A stretch of DNA of 64,000 nt from Spartobacteria bacterium (GCA_003167555.1 PMSN01000011.1:496001-560000), one strand, 5' to 3'; positions 17,215-26,443 are shown, counted from the first letter of the stretch. Notes: generated from the letters alone by a model not told the origin. Translations and numbers: made by a program.

Positions 17215-19184
17215 TCGCGCTGTTTGTCAGCGGTCTGCTCTTGCACGGACTGAACCTCATTCTGCCCGCGTGGGTTCGCGACAGCCGCCGGCTCAATGTT
17301 GCGGCCAATTTGCTCAATGCAGCCGCGCTCCTCTGCGGGCTGGTTTTTTCGTTGAGCGCGTTGCTGGTGTATCAGCGCGTCGAATACCGCTTTGAACTCC
17401 CGGCCGCGGGGCCTGTTGTGATCGGGTTCGATGGGCTTTCGCTGTTTTTTCTCTTCACGTTTCAACTGCTCTCGCTCGCAGGGAGCCTCTACGCGATCGG
17501 CTATCTGCGCCATTACATCGAGCGCGGCCTCTCCCTGCGCGGGCACCTGTGGTTTTTCACGCTGTTAATTCTTTCCCTCCAGCTTGTGGCCGTTGCTCAC
17601 AACGCGCTCGTCTTCCTCATCGTGTGGGAACTCATGGCAATCGGCGCTTACTTCTCCATCGTCTTCGACAAAGACAAAGAGGAAGTCCGTCGCGGCGGTT
17701 TTTGGTATTTCGTGGCGACCCATGCAAGCGTACTATTGCTTTGTGTCTGCTTTCTGACGCTGCACGAACTGACGGGTAGTTGGAACTTTGACGATTTCGC
17801 GCGCCACGCGGCCTATGATCCCAAAACGCTCGCGCTCGTCCTGCTGACTGGCTTCGCCGGTTTCGGAATCAAAGCCGGCTTCATGCCGTTTCACGTCTGG
17901 TTGCCGAACGCGCATCCCGCCGCGCCCGCGCATGTGTCGGGCCTGCTCTCGGCCATCAACATCAAGACTGGCATCTATGGCATCGCGCGGCTGATGATGA
18001 TCCTGCCGGCGCTTGACGCCGCTTACGGATGGGGATTGCTCGCGGTGTCGCTCATCTCGGCCGTGCTAGGTGTCTGGTATGCACTGGCGCAGCACGACAT
18101 CAAAAAACTGCTTGCCTACCACTCGGTCGAAAATATCGGCATCATCGGGCTTGGCCTCTCCATAGCCTGGCTGGGCCGGCGCTACGGGTTGCCTGAGCTT
18201 GTCGTGCTCGGGTTTGCCGGCGCGCTGCTTCACACACTCAACCACGCGATTTTCAAAGGACTGCTGTTCTTCGGCGCGGGCAATGTCTATTGGCAAGCGC
18301 ATAGCGGTGACATCGAAAAAATGGGCGGGTTCGCCCGCGTGATTCCGCTGACGGCTGTCGCGTTCCTCGTCGGCGCAATCTCAATCTGCGGCCTGCCGCC
18401 ATTCAACGGATTCGTGAGCGAGTTCCTCATCTACAAAAGCTTTTTCCGCGCGGGCGATCTGCTGCGCGGTTACGCGCCACTGGTCCTGCTGTTTTCAGCA
18501 GTCGGACTTGCCTTCATGGGCGGGCTGGCTGTGGCCTGTTTCACGAAGCTCTACGGCATCGTCTTCCTCGGTGCGAACCGCTCCGGCGCGGCTCCGAGCC
18601 GGCAAAGGGAACCGCTTTTGTCCTCGGTCGCCCTGCTTGGACTGGCGGGCCTCTGCGCCGTAATCGGCATTTTTCCGCAAACCGGATTGCGTCTCATCGC
18701 GCCCGCGCTCGGCGAACTCGCCAGCACCGCGCAAGCGCCCGCCGGGTGGGCGTCGCCGCTCGGGCAATTGCAGATGGTGTTCGCGCTGTTCCTGGCGCTC
18801 GTGGCCGCGGTCTATGTCGGGAAATTCTGGCTGCAACGCAGAGCCGGCGTGCGCCTCCGCGAGACTTGGGGCTGCGGCTATGCGGCGGTGACTCCGCGCA
18901 TGCAATACACCGCATCCGGTTTCGCCGAGGAATTGGTGAAACTCGGCCGCCCGATGCTCGCTCTCACCGTGCATTGGAAACCGCTCCTCAGCATCGTGCC
19001 GATCGCGAGTGGGTTTCGCTCGCACTGCCACGACCGGATGGAAAATTCCTGGCTCGCGCTCAATCACGCCATCGGCCGTTTGCTCGGCGCGTTCCGGTGG
19101 ATTCAAAGCGGCAACATCCGCCACTACGTCCTCTACACGTTCGGTGCCGTTCTCTTTTACCTGCTCTGCGCGCTCGTATGGTGA
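17211..19184 (+). CDS. NuoL/HyfB-like proton-translocating membrane subunit
   Basis: 657 residues from ATG at 17211, overlapping the previous stop. A polytopic protein of the Mrp antiporter/NuoL family: conserved helix pieces include LVFLIVWELMAIGAYFSIV, FGIKAGFMPFHVWLPNAH and LLAYHSVENIGIIGLG, with the Lys and Glu residues of the proton channel. The C-terminal region (after about 530) is longer than core NuoN, as in HyfB/HycC. It would pump ions in the membrane arm of the complex. The stop overlaps the next gene. Confidence 0.92.
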   Translation: MIALFVSGLLLHGLNLILPAWVRDSRRLNVAANLLNAAALLCGLVFSLSALLVYQRVEYRFELPAAGPVVIGFDGLSLFFLFTFQLLSLAGSLYAIGYLRHYIERGLSLRGHLWFFTLLILSLQLVAVAHNALVFLIVWELMAIGAYFSIVFDKDKEEVRRGGFWYFVATHASVLLLCVCFLTLHELTGSWNFDDFARHAAYDPKTLALVLLTGFAGFGIKAGFMPFHVWLPNAHPAAPAHVSGLLSAINIKTGIYGIARLMMILPALDAAYGWGLLAVSLISAVLGVWYALAQHDIKKLLAYHSVENIGIIGLGLSIAWLGRRYGLPELVVLGFAGALLHTLNHAIFKGLLFFGAGNVYWQAHSGDIEKMGGFARVIPLTAVAFLVGAISICGLPPFNGFVSEFLIYKSFFRAGDLLRGYAPLVLLFSAVGLAFMGGLAVACFTKLYGIVFLGANRSGAAPSRQREPLLSSVALLGLAGLCAVIGIFPQTGLRLIAPALGELASTAQAPAGWASPLGQLQMVFALFLALVAAVYVGKFWLQRRAGVRLRETWGCGYAAVTPRMQYTASGFAEELVKLGRPMLALTVHWKPLLSIVPIASGFRSHCHDRMENSWLALNHAIGRLLGAFRWIQSGNIRHYVLYTFGAVLFYLLCALVW

Positions 19185-20104
19185 ACCCCGATCCTCTTTC
19201 CTGGCTGGCGTGGGCGCTCTTTCTCGCGAGCGCGCCACTGCTCGCCGGCATCGTCAACAAGCTGAAAGCCCGACTCTCGGGCCGTTTCGGCCCGGCCGTT
19301 TTTCAGCCTTACTCCGAACTGCTGCGGCTCGCACGCAAAGAAACCGTCTATAGCACGAGCGCCGGATTCATCTCCCGCCTCGCGCCGGTGATCGTCTGGA
19401 GCACGGTCGCGTTCGCCACGCTGCTTCTGCCTCTCGGGCGACCGGCGGCGGTTTCCTTTTCCGGCGACATCATCCTGTTCGCTTACCTGCTCGCGCTCGG
19501 GCGCTTTTTTCAAATCCTCGCCGCCCTCGATGTGGCCAGCAGCTTTGAAGGGATGGGCGCCAGCCGCGAGGCGCGGTTCGCGGTTTTCGCCGAGCCGATT
19601 TTCTTTTTCACGATCGGCAGCCTCGCCATCGTCACGCGCCAGTATTCGTTCGAGACGATCCTCGCCGGAATCTCGTGGGGCGATCCGCTCTTTGTCGTCT
19701 TCGTTTCCGTCGGCATGCTCTCGCTCTTTTTCCTGATGATGGCCGAGTGCTCGCGAATGCCGGTGGACGATCCGAACACGCACCTCGAACTGACGATGAT
19801 CCACGAGGTCATGATCCTCGACGCGTCGGGCTTTGACCTGATGCTCTACCAATACGCCGCGTCGCTCAAACTGCTGCTCTACGCCACGCTCGCCGCGCTG
19901 CTGCTCAATCCGTTCGGCGTCCTGGGGCCTGCGCTCGGCTTGCTCGTCTTTGGCGCGACGCTCGTGGCGCTGGCTGCGGCGCTCGCCTTGATCGAAACGC
20001 TCATGGCCCGCTTCCGCCTCGTGCTCGTGCCGCAGTTTCTCCTCTTCGCCACCGCGATCGGCGTCCTGAACATCCTCATCTTCACCTTCTCCCGCCAACC
20101 ATGA
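19178..20104 (+). CDS. NuoH/HyfC-like membrane subunit
   Basis: 308 residues from ATG at 19178. It is a NuoH/HycD-type subunit, which anchors the peripheral arm to the membrane. Characteristic pieces are QPYSELLRLARKE near residues 45-60, FEGMGASREARFAVFAEP, and SRMPVDDPNTHLELTMIHE, the acidic loop that faces the quinone or active site. About eight membrane helices. It overlaps the genes on both sides (TGA/ATG), showing a tightly coupled operon. Confidence 0.92.
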   Translation: MVNPDPLSWLAWALFLASAPLLAGIVNKLKARLSGRFGPAVFQPYSELLRLARKETVYSTSAGFISRLAPVIVWSTVAFATLLLPLGRPAAVSFSGDIILFAYLLALGRFFQILAALDVASSFEGMGASREARFAVFAEPIFFFTIGSLAIVTRQYSFETILAGISWGDPLFVVFVSVGMLSLFFLMMAECSRMPVDDPNTHLELTMIHEVMILDASGFDLMLYQYAASLKLLLYATLAALLLNPFGVLGPALGLLVFGATLVALAAALALIETLMARFRLVLVPQFLLFATAIGVLNILIFTFSRQP

Positions 20105-20733
20105 TCAACGCGCTCGCCATCCTGTTTTGTCTCACGCTGATCTACCTCGCCGTCACGACGCGGCTCTCGGCTTATGTGCTGATCCTTGTGCTGCAAGGCG
20201 TGCTGGTCGCGGGCGTTCACACGCTGGCGTTTTTTCACGACTTCGCATGGTCGCACGTCGCGGTCGCGGCGGGAGTGTTGCTGGTTCGCACGTTTCTTAT
20301 CCCGACCTACATCGTGAAAATCATGCGCGATCTCGACATGCGCCACGGCGACAATACGCGCCGCTACCATCCCGGTTTCCTCATCCAGATGGCCGCTGTG
20401 ATCGTCGGCGCGTTCGTCCTCTCGCATCAACTGTCGCGCCTGACGCCGGTGAACGTGGTGCCTCTCGGGGCGGCCATCGCAGGCATGGCAGCGGGCGGGC
20501 TTTTGATCGTGCGCCGCCGGCTGCTGCTCGCACACGTCGTTGGATTTCTCATCATCGAAAACGGCTTGTTCCTGCTCGGCCTCGGCGTTCGGGCCGAGAT
20601 GCCGTGGACGATCGAGCTGGCCGGATTCCTCGACTTGTTCGTCCTCATTTTCCTCATGGGCATCGCAATGAACCACCTCAAGACGCACTTCCCCGAAGGC
20701 GGTAGCGACGAACTGACCGGACTGCGGGATTAG
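20101..20733 (+). CDS. HyfE-like membrane subunit
   Basis: 210 residues, strongly hydrophobic, with about six membrane helices. It matches the HyfE type (a NuoK-like core preceded by extra helices): LLVRTFLIPTYIVKIMRDLD, then LLAHVVGFLIIENGLFLLGL, where the acidic IIEN helix resembles NuoK. Likely part of the ion-translocating membrane arm. The ATG overlaps the previous stop by 4 bases, and the next gene starts 4 bases downstream. Confidence 0.88.
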   Translation: MINALAILFCLTLIYLAVTTRLSAYVLILVLQGVLVAGVHTLAFFHDFAWSHVAVAAGVLLVRTFLIPTYIVKIMRDLDMRHGDNTRRYHPGFLIQMAAVIVGAFVLSHQLSRLTPVNVVPLGAAIAGMAAGGLLIVRRRLLLAHVVGFLIIENGLFLLGLGVRAEMPWTIELAGFLDLFVLIFLMGIAMNHLKTHFPEGGSDELTGLRD

Positions 20734-20737
20734 GCCG

Positions 20738-22195
20738 ATGCTGACGATTCTCGCGCTCCTTATCCTCCCGCTGCTCGCGACAATTCTGGCCGCGCGCAGC
20801 CGCTCGGCGCGCCTCAATCATCGCGTCACTTTGCTCGTGGGAATTGCGCATTTGGTCGCGTCGCTCTATTGCCTCGCGACGCGGAACAATCCGTTTCCCG
20901 CGGGATCGTGGCTGGCCGTCGATCCGCTCGCCGCGTTTTTTCTCACCATCCTCTCGCATACGTTCGTCCTCGTGGCGCTCTACTCGCCGGGCTTTCTACG
21001 ACGGATGGAGGGGCCGACGTATGACCGCTCGAAGCGCCTGTTTTATCCCGCGCTCAATTTCTACCTGCTGGCGAACACCCTCGTGCTCGTCGTCCAGCAA
21101 TTCGCGCTGCTGTGGGTCGTGATGGAACTGACGACATTCAGCCTCGTGCCGCTCATGTATTTCTACCGCACGAAGGAATCGCTCGAAGCCGTCTGGAAAT
21201 ACTTATTCCTCGTTTCGATCGGACTGGTTTTCCTGTTTGTCGGCGTGGTGTTTCTCGGCGTTTCGGCGCACGGCGTCGTTGATTACACGGCGTTCGTCGT
21301 CACTCGAATGGCCGAAGCCGCGCCGCTGCTCAATCCGCTTTGGCTCAAGGCAAGCTTCATTTTCGCGCTGGTCGGGCTGAGTGCCAAGATCGGCCTGGCG
21401 CCGATGCATCCCGGAGACGTGGATGCGACTTCCAACGCCCCCGCGCCCGTCGCCGCGCTCATGGCGGGCTCGCTGCGCAGCACGGCTGTGCTCGCGCTTT
21501 TGCGTTTTTACCAAGTCGTCGCTCCGACCTCCGTCCGGCCATTTGCCCAAAAGCTCCTGATCATCGCCGGCCTTCTCTCGTTAGGCATTGCCGCCGTTTT
21601 CATGTGGCGCAACCGGAATTACAAACGGCTCCTTGCCTACTCCAGCGTCGAGCATCTCGGCATCATCGTCCTTGGCATCGGCATCGGTGGTCTGGCGTTG
21701 CTTGGCGCGCTGCTCCATTTGTTGTTCAATTCACTTGGAAAAGCTGCGCTCTTTTTCATGGCCGGTAACATCCACCGCAGCTACGGCTCGCGCGAAATCG
21801 AGTCGGTCACCGCGTTGACGCGCCGCCTTCCGTGGACTGGCTTTGTCTGGGGCCTCGCGTTTTTCTATATCGTCGGCACACCGCCGTTCGGAATGTTTTT
21901 CAGTGAGCTGTTTGTTTTGCGCGAGATGGTCCACTGCGCGCAATGGCTCCCGCTCTTGGTGTTTCTCGTAATGCTCATGGTGATTTTCATCGGCATGAGC
22001 CGTTCTGTGCTGCGAATGCTGCAAACGCCAGGTGAGGCGCTGCAGCCCGCTGGCCAGAGCAGCGAAGGATTGAACCTTTCTCACGCGCTCGGTCTTTACG
22101 CGATGGTAATCTCCGTGCCGCTGGCGCTCTTCCAGCCCGCGGCACTGTTCGATTCGTTACGTACTATTGTCAGCGGGTTGGGCTTTCAACAATGA
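20738..22195 (+). CDS. NuoN/HyfF-like membrane subunit
   Basis: 485 residues, the second antiporter-like subunit of the operon. Motifs: LLWVVMELTTFSLVPLMYF with the channel Glu near residue 128, FALVGLSAKIGLAPMHPGD, and LLAYSSVEHLGIIVLGIGI. Shorter at the C-terminus than the NuoL-like protein. In group 4 hydrogenases HyfB, HyfD and HyfF are all of this family; here only two are present, so the complex is closer to a Hyc- or Ehr-sized membrane arm. The stop overlaps the next ATG. Confidence 0.9.
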   Translation: MLTILALLILPLLATILAARSRSARLNHRVTLLVGIAHLVASLYCLATRNNPFPAGSWLAVDPLAAFFLTILSHTFVLVALYSPGFLRRMEGPTYDRSKRLFYPALNFYLLANTLVLVVQQFALLWVVMELTTFSLVPLMYFYRTKESLEAVWKYLFLVSIGLVFLFVGVVFLGVSAHGVVDYTAFVVTRMAEAAPLLNPLWLKASFIFALVGLSAKIGLAPMHPGDVDATSNAPAPVAALMAGSLRSTAVLALLRFYQVVAPTSVRPFAQKLLIIAGLLSLGIAAVFMWRNRNYKRLLAYSSVEHLGIIVLGIGIGGLALLGALLHLLFNSLGKAALFFMAGNIHRSYGSREIESVTALTRRLPWTGFVWGLAFFYIVGTPPFGMFFSELFVLREMVHCAQWLPLLVFLVMLMVIFIGMSRSVLRMLQTPGEALQPAGQSSEGLNLSHALGLYAMVISVPLALFQPAALFDSLRTIVSGLGFQQ

Positions 22196-23676
22196 CCTGG
22201 CGGGAGATAAAGCCACTGGAGTTGATCCGTTTCGATGAGGAACGGTGGTTCAGTGTCGATGAATGGCTCGCCGCGACGCGGGAGCTGCTGGCAAGCGGCG
22301 CGCGCCCCGTCGCCCTGTTCAGTCAGGAGACGGATGACTGCCAGCGTGTGTGGACCATTCTCACTGGCCGCTCCGCCGGCCGGCTTTGCCTCACGAACAC
22401 GGTTTTCTTCCTCAAAGACCGCCGCGCCTATCCCTCGCTCTCGGCCGACTTCCCATGCATGGACTATTTCGAGTGTGAACTCTACGAGCAGACCGGGATC
22501 GAGCCCGACGGGCATCCGTGGCTGCGACCCGTGCGCTCGTTAAATCGCTGGCGAAAAAACGGTGCGCCCTATGCATTTTACAGCGTCGAAGGTGAAGAAG
22601 TTCACGAGGTTGGCGTCGGTCCCGTCCATACCGGTGTTATCGAACCTGGTCACTTTCGATTTCAATGCCACGGCGAGGAAATCCTTCACTTGGAAATTCA
22701 GCTTGGCTATCAGCATCGCGGCGTGACCGAGCTTCTGCCGCGACAAAAGCTCTCGCAGCAGCTCGTGCTCGTCGAATCGATTGCCGGCGACTCCGTCATC
22801 GCAAATACCACTGCCTTCTGCTCGGGATTAGAGGCGCTCGGCGGGATGTCAGTCTCGCTCCGCGAACAGGCAATACGTGGCGTGGCTGCCGAACTGGAGC
22901 GAGTGGCGATGCATTTGTCTACGCTTAGCGGCATCGCGACCGACATCGGCTTTGCCATGCCGGCAGCGGCTTTCGGCGCGCTGCGCACTGGTGTCATCAA
23001 TCTCATCGCCGAAATTTGCGGCAGCCGGTTCGGACGCGGCTGGATCATCCCGGGTGGCGTCCGTTTCGATCTCGATTCGGCCTTGATAGAGAACGTTCGC
23101 CGTGTTCTCGACGAGGTGATCACGAAATTCTCCGACATTGAAGCGCTTCTCTTCAATTCGCCGTCGGCGCTTGCGCGATTGGAAGAAACCGGTGTGGTCA
23201 TTGAAGAGCAGGCGCGTGCGGCCGGCCTGGTCGGTTTGGCCGCGCGGGCAAGCGGCATCCCGTGCGATGTGCGCGCCGATTTTCCCTACGGCATCTACCG
23301 TTATTCGTCCGTCGTGTCGCCGACACTTGATTCCGGCGACGTCTATGCGCGGGCCAAGCTCCGCGCGGTGGAAATCCGCAATTCGGTCCAGTTTCTCGTG
23401 GAACAGATAGAGAATCTTCCCGCCTCGAAGCCGAAAAATTCGCTGAAAGAACTGGCGAAAAATTCGTTCGTTATCGCGCTCACCGAAGGCCATCGCGGCG
23501 AAGTAGCCCACATCATGATAACAGATGCTAACAGCAACCTTTCGAAGGTATTCATCAAAGATCCCTCGTTTCACAATTGGACTGGTGTCGCTCTGGCTGT
23601 CCGCGAAAACGGAATCTCAGATTTCCCGTTGTGCAATAAGAGCTTCGATCTGTGCTATGCGGGGTATGATCTGTAA
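22192..23676 (+). CDS. NuoCD/HycE-like large subunit lacking N-terminal NiFe ligands
   Basis: 494 residues. About 1-125 is a NuoC-like (30 kDa subunit) domain and the rest is a NuoD/HycE large subunit (LEIQLGYQHRGVTELL). The first ligand motif of NiFe enzymes, RICGxC, is replaced by ESIAGDSVIAN, without either cysteine. The C-terminus reads DFPLCNKSFDLCYAGYDL rather than DPCxxC. This pattern fits the energy-converting-hydrogenase-related (Ehr) group, which is thought not to hold a NiFe site. No hydrogenase maturation genes are present. Electron acceptor unknown. It is the last gene of the operon. Confidence 0.9.
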   Translation: MTWREIKPLELIRFDEERWFSVDEWLAATRELLASGARPVALFSQETDDCQRVWTILTGRSAGRLCLTNTVFFLKDRRAYPSLSADFPCMDYFECELYEQTGIEPDGHPWLRPVRSLNRWRKNGAPYAFYSVEGEEVHEVGVGPVHTGVIEPGHFRFQCHGEEILHLEIQLGYQHRGVTELLPRQKLSQQLVLVESIAGDSVIANTTAFCSGLEALGGMSVSLREQAIRGVAAELERVAMHLSTLSGIATDIGFAMPAAAFGALRTGVINLIAEICGSRFGRGWIIPGGVRFDLDSALIENVRRVLDEVITKFSDIEALLFNSPSALARLEETGVVIEEQARAAGLVGLAARASGIPCDVRADFPYGIYRYSSVVSPTLDSGDVYARAKLRAVEIRNSVQFLVEQIENLPASKPKNSLKELAKNSFVIALTEGHRGEVAHIMITDANSNLSKVFIKDPSFHNWTGVALAVRENGISDFPLCNKSFDLCYAGYDL

Positions 23677-23761
23677 GCAACCGGCAGCACGATGAACGGT
23701 CAGCACTGCCTCCCTTGTGCGGCGCGCGCGGCCGCAAGAGAGCAGCGCCTATTTAAAAAAG

Positions 23762-23827
23762 GGTGCGAAGCGAACCCAGGAGGAAGCGAATCGGCGGAAG
23801 ATTGTCGTCACAGTGATTGGGAATTGA
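23762..23827 (+). pseudogene. yjbQ: Probable 3' remnant of yjbQ
   Basis: The frame reads KRTQEEANRRKIVVTVIGN and stop, which matches the basic, strand-forming C-terminus usual in YjbQ proteins (typically RRxIVVTVxGE). It lies just past the end of the hydrogenase-like operon, on the same strand as the 5' part at 11433. About 24 residues between the two parts, including the GTWQ segment, are missing. Short match, so moderate confidence. Confidence 0.55.
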
Positions 23828-23828
23828 T

Positions 23829-23892
23829 GGTAGGGCGAGACTCTGTCGAGTCAGTGCTGTCGCGTTTCGGCTCCGCAGAGCGTCGCCCTACC
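23829..23892. repeat. Palindromic REP-like element
   Basis: The arms ggtagggcgagactctg and cagagcgtcgccctacc are inverted copies with two differences. The stop codon of the serine hydrolase gene (TAG on the minus strand) lies inside the right arm. Related GTAGGGCGA elements are at 34856-34918 and (half) near 34389. It may terminate transcription from both sides. Confidence 0.75.
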
Positions 23893-25030
23893 GATAAATC
23901 GCATCGACCAACCTCAGCGACTTTTCGTTAGGTAAGAGCGATTGCTCCATCTGGTTCATGACATACGCGAACGAGATCCCGTTTTCAGGATCGGCAAAAG
24001 CATGACTGCCGCCCGCGCCCGGATGGCCAAAAGCGAGAGGCGACGGACCGAAAAGTCGCCGCGAAGAATCCGGCGGATCTTTCATGAAGCCCGCTGAAAA
24101 CGCGGTCGGGATTTGAAACACGCGATCGATGCCGGACGCGAGCGTCGTCGTCATTTGCGCGATGGTTTCGCGCGCGAAGAAGCGACGCCCGTCCAGCTCT
24201 CCGCCGTTTGCGAGCATTCCATAGAATTTTGCCAGCGATGACGCGCTGCCGATTCCACCGAACGAAACGATCGGCAGGGCGCGGTTTTCCCGGTTGTTCA
24301 TCGCGCTCACGGCATGGAGCCCGCGCGGAGAGGTGAACGTCTTGCGGGCGAGTGTCCCGGGCGTGGCGAGATCGCGATAAAATTCCGCCGGCGTCGCCGT
24401 CCCGCCGGCCCTCGCCGCATAAGTGGTGGCGACGCGATCTTCTTCCGATTCGGGCAGGCCAATCCAGATATCCAGATCGAGTGGATCGCCGAACGTTTTC
24501 CGCCAGGACTCGCTCACGGTGTTTCCGGAAAGCCGGCGCACGAGTTCATCGACGAGGAATCCGAAGGTGCGCGCGTGATAACCGTGCGCGGCGCCGGGCG
24601 GCCAGAGCGGCGCCTGCTTTTCCAAGGCCGCGATGACCGCGGGATAATCGAGGACATCCACCGGATCGTCGAGCGCGCACAAGCCGGCTTGGTGGGAGAG
24701 CAATTGCGCGATGGTGATTTCGCTTTTGCTGGCTTGCGCAAACTCGGGCCAAAACTCGGCCACGCGGCGCGTTAGTTCCAAGCCACGCCCGTGCAAGAGG
24801 TGGAGTAGACATGCGCTGGCCAAGCCTTTGGTCGCGGACCAGACAAGGACGATGGTGTCGGGTGTCCACGGCGTCTCGCGTTTCGAATCGCGAAACCCGC
24901 CGTGCAGATCGAGGATCAATTTTCCATTTTGCCAAACGGAAATTGCGGCGCCGAGTTCGCCATTACGCGTGAAGTTTTCCTGGAAGAGAGGGTTCAGGCG
25001 ATGACGGAGCTCGTCGGCCGCGAGTTGCAT
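23888..25030 (-). CDS. Serine beta-lactamase-family hydrolase
   Basis: 380 residues of the beta-lactamase/transpeptidase-like fold (PF00144 type, EstB or class C-like). The nucleophile motif is SATK near residue 65. The second motif is YHA in place of YxN, near 150. The third is GHPGAGGSHAF near 340, with HPGAGG in the KTG/HxG position. No signal peptide is obvious. It may be an esterase or peptidase; true beta-lactamase activity is unlikely to be predictable. Its last codon and stop coincide with a repeat element. Confidence 0.88.
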   Translation of the reverse strand: MQLAADELRHRLNPLFQENFTRNGELGAAISVWQNGKLILDLHGGFRDSKRETPWTPDTIVLVWSATKGLASACLLHLLHGRGLELTRRVAEFWPEFAQASKSEITIAQLLSHQAGLCALDDPVDVLDYPAVIAALEKQAPLWPPGAAHGYHARTFGFLVDELVRRLSGNTVSESWRKTFGDPLDLDIWIGLPESEEDRVATTYAARAGGTATPAEFYRDLATPGTLARKTFTSPRGLHAVSAMNNRENRALPIVSFGGIGSASSLAKFYGMLANGGELDGRRFFARETIAQMTTTLASGIDRVFQIPTAFSAGFMKDPPDSSRRLFGPSPLAFGHPGAGGSHAFADPENGISFAYVMNQMEQSLLPNEKSLRLVDAIYR

Positions 25031-25063
25031 CAGTGACAGTCGAGCGGTCGGCGCGGGTTGTCA

Positions 25064-25129
25064 CCAAGGAGGAACGATTTCCAAACCGCCCTGCTTTAAG
25101 ACGGCGATTTGGAAATCGCCGCTCCTTGG
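25064..25129. repeat. REP-like palindrome upstream of the RAYT gene
   Basis: The ends ccaaggag and ctccttgg enclose two copies of the core gatttccaaa / tttggaaatc around ggcgatttggaaatcgcc. A similar element flanks the transposase gene on its other side, the usual arrangement for REP sequences and their transposase. Confidence 0.75.
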
Positions 25130-25183
25130 AGCTTCCAAACGTGCAGCGCCTTGGATAGAATTCTGCGTTCAGGTTTCCCCCAA

Positions 25184-25814
25184 ATGAGCGAGCTGCGCTT
25201 CTTCAATCCGTCCGCTGACATTCGGCAAAAATCGTCTCCCGCACTGGCAACAAGAGGGTGCGGTCTACTTCATCACGTTCCGGCTGGCGGATTCGGTCCC
25301 GGCACACTTACGTGACCAATGGGAAGACGAACTGGAGAACTGGTTACGCGTCCATCCCGAGCCCTGGAGTTTCGAAATCGAGCGGGAGTATCATCAACAT
25401 TTCTCCGGCGCCATCGAACGGTGGCTTGATGAGGGACACGGCGCGTGTGTGCTGCGCCGGCACGAGTGTGCGGAGGTGGTCGCCGAAACGCTTCGGCATT
25501 TTGAAGGTGAGCGTGTCATCATGGTCTCGGCGGTGGTGATGCCGAATCATGTCCACGCGCTCTTCGTGCAGAATCCAGAATGGCCACTCGAGAAATTGAT
25601 TCAGAGTTGGAAACGTTTTACCGCGCGCGAGATCAATAAACTCCTCGCCCGATCAGGGAGCCTATGGCAACGCGATTACTTTGATCGGCTGGTACGTGAT
25701 GAGAAACACTTCGCGAATTGCGTGAAGTACATCCGTCGAAATCCAGATAAAGCGAAGTTGCGCCCGCACCAGTTCATCCTCTACGAGAGCGAAATGGCTC
25801 GCGCGATTTGCTGA
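25184..25814 (+). pseudogene. REP-associated tyrosine transposase (frameshifted)
   Basis: A Y1/IS200-like transposase of the REP-associated class, about 209 residues if repaired. The start MSELRFFNPSADI (ATG 25184) is in one frame. After an extra C at about 25223 the reading moves to the next frame: GKNRLPHWQQEGAVYFITFR and so on to the end at 25814. The HUH motif is NHVHAL and the likely catalytic tyrosine is in CVKYIRRNP. These proteins mobilise REP palindromes, and such palindromes flank it on both sides. A sequencing error could also explain the shift. Confidence 0.85.
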
Positions 25815-25815
25815 A

Positions 25816-25881
25816 ACAAGGAGCGGCGATTTTCAATCGCCGTCTTAGACGGGGGCGATTTTGGAAATCGCCCCTCCTTGT
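25816..25881. repeat. REP-like palindrome downstream of the RAYT gene
   Basis: acaaggag...ctccttgt encloses two smaller stems (ggcgattttcaatcgcc and gggcgattttggaaatcgccc). It shares core and ends with the element at 25064-25129. It lies directly after the transposase stop codon. Confidence 0.75.
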
Positions 25882-26348
25882 CAAATCACCGCGTGGAGTG
25901 CTTTGAGGTCCGGATCCTTTTTGGCGAGATCGCGGAAGGAGCTGTCCATTTTGAAGCTGATCTGCAAATTCGCCTGCGCATCGCGGACGTTGCCAAGGAG
26001 CGCTTCGTAACAACCCATGTTGTAGTAATAAATGGGCTCCTTGAGAAGTGCGACCGGGCCGGTGATCAGGAGATGTTTTGCTTCCGCGGTTTTGCCGAGT
26101 TGATGCAGGCAAAACCCCGCGTGCAAGTATCCCGCGCCGGCATCGGGCGCGGCGCGACAAAGTTTTTGGCTAACGCGAAGGGCGAGGGTCCACTGTTTTT
26201 TCCGCATCAAATGATAAAGGCGAAGCTGAAGAACTTCAGGACGGTTTTGGAAGCGCGGGGAGATGGCATCGAGTTCGGCGAGCGATTCTCGCGTCATGCC
26301 CAGCTCTGCGTAGCCGCAGGCGGCCTGCAATTGCCATTCAAACTGCAC
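25881..26348 (-). CDS. TPR-like small protein
   Basis: 155 residues from a GTG start. Helix-pair repeats such as LQAACGYAELGMTRESLAEL, YLHAGFCLHQLGKTAEAKHL and NMGCYEALLGNVRDAQANL have the A-G-Y spacing of tetratricopeptide repeats. No signal peptide or other domain. Probably a cytoplasmic protein-protein adaptor. It lies downstream of pepF on the same strand, about 95 bases away. Confidence 0.8.
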   Translation of the reverse strand: MQFEWQLQAACGYAELGMTRESLAELDAISPRFQNRPEVLQLRLYHLMRKKQWTLALRVSQKLCRAAPDAGAGYLHAGFCLHQLGKTAEAKHLLITGPVALLKEPIYYYNMGCYEALLGNVRDAQANLQISFKMDSSFRDLAKKDPDLKALHAVI

Positions 26349-26443
26349 GGGTTTCTATTTAGCAAATCGCTTGCCAAGGGGGTTGCGGGTCTAACTGAGT
26401 TTCGAGCCGCGGTGTCGCCAAAACACGACGGACGCAGATCGCG

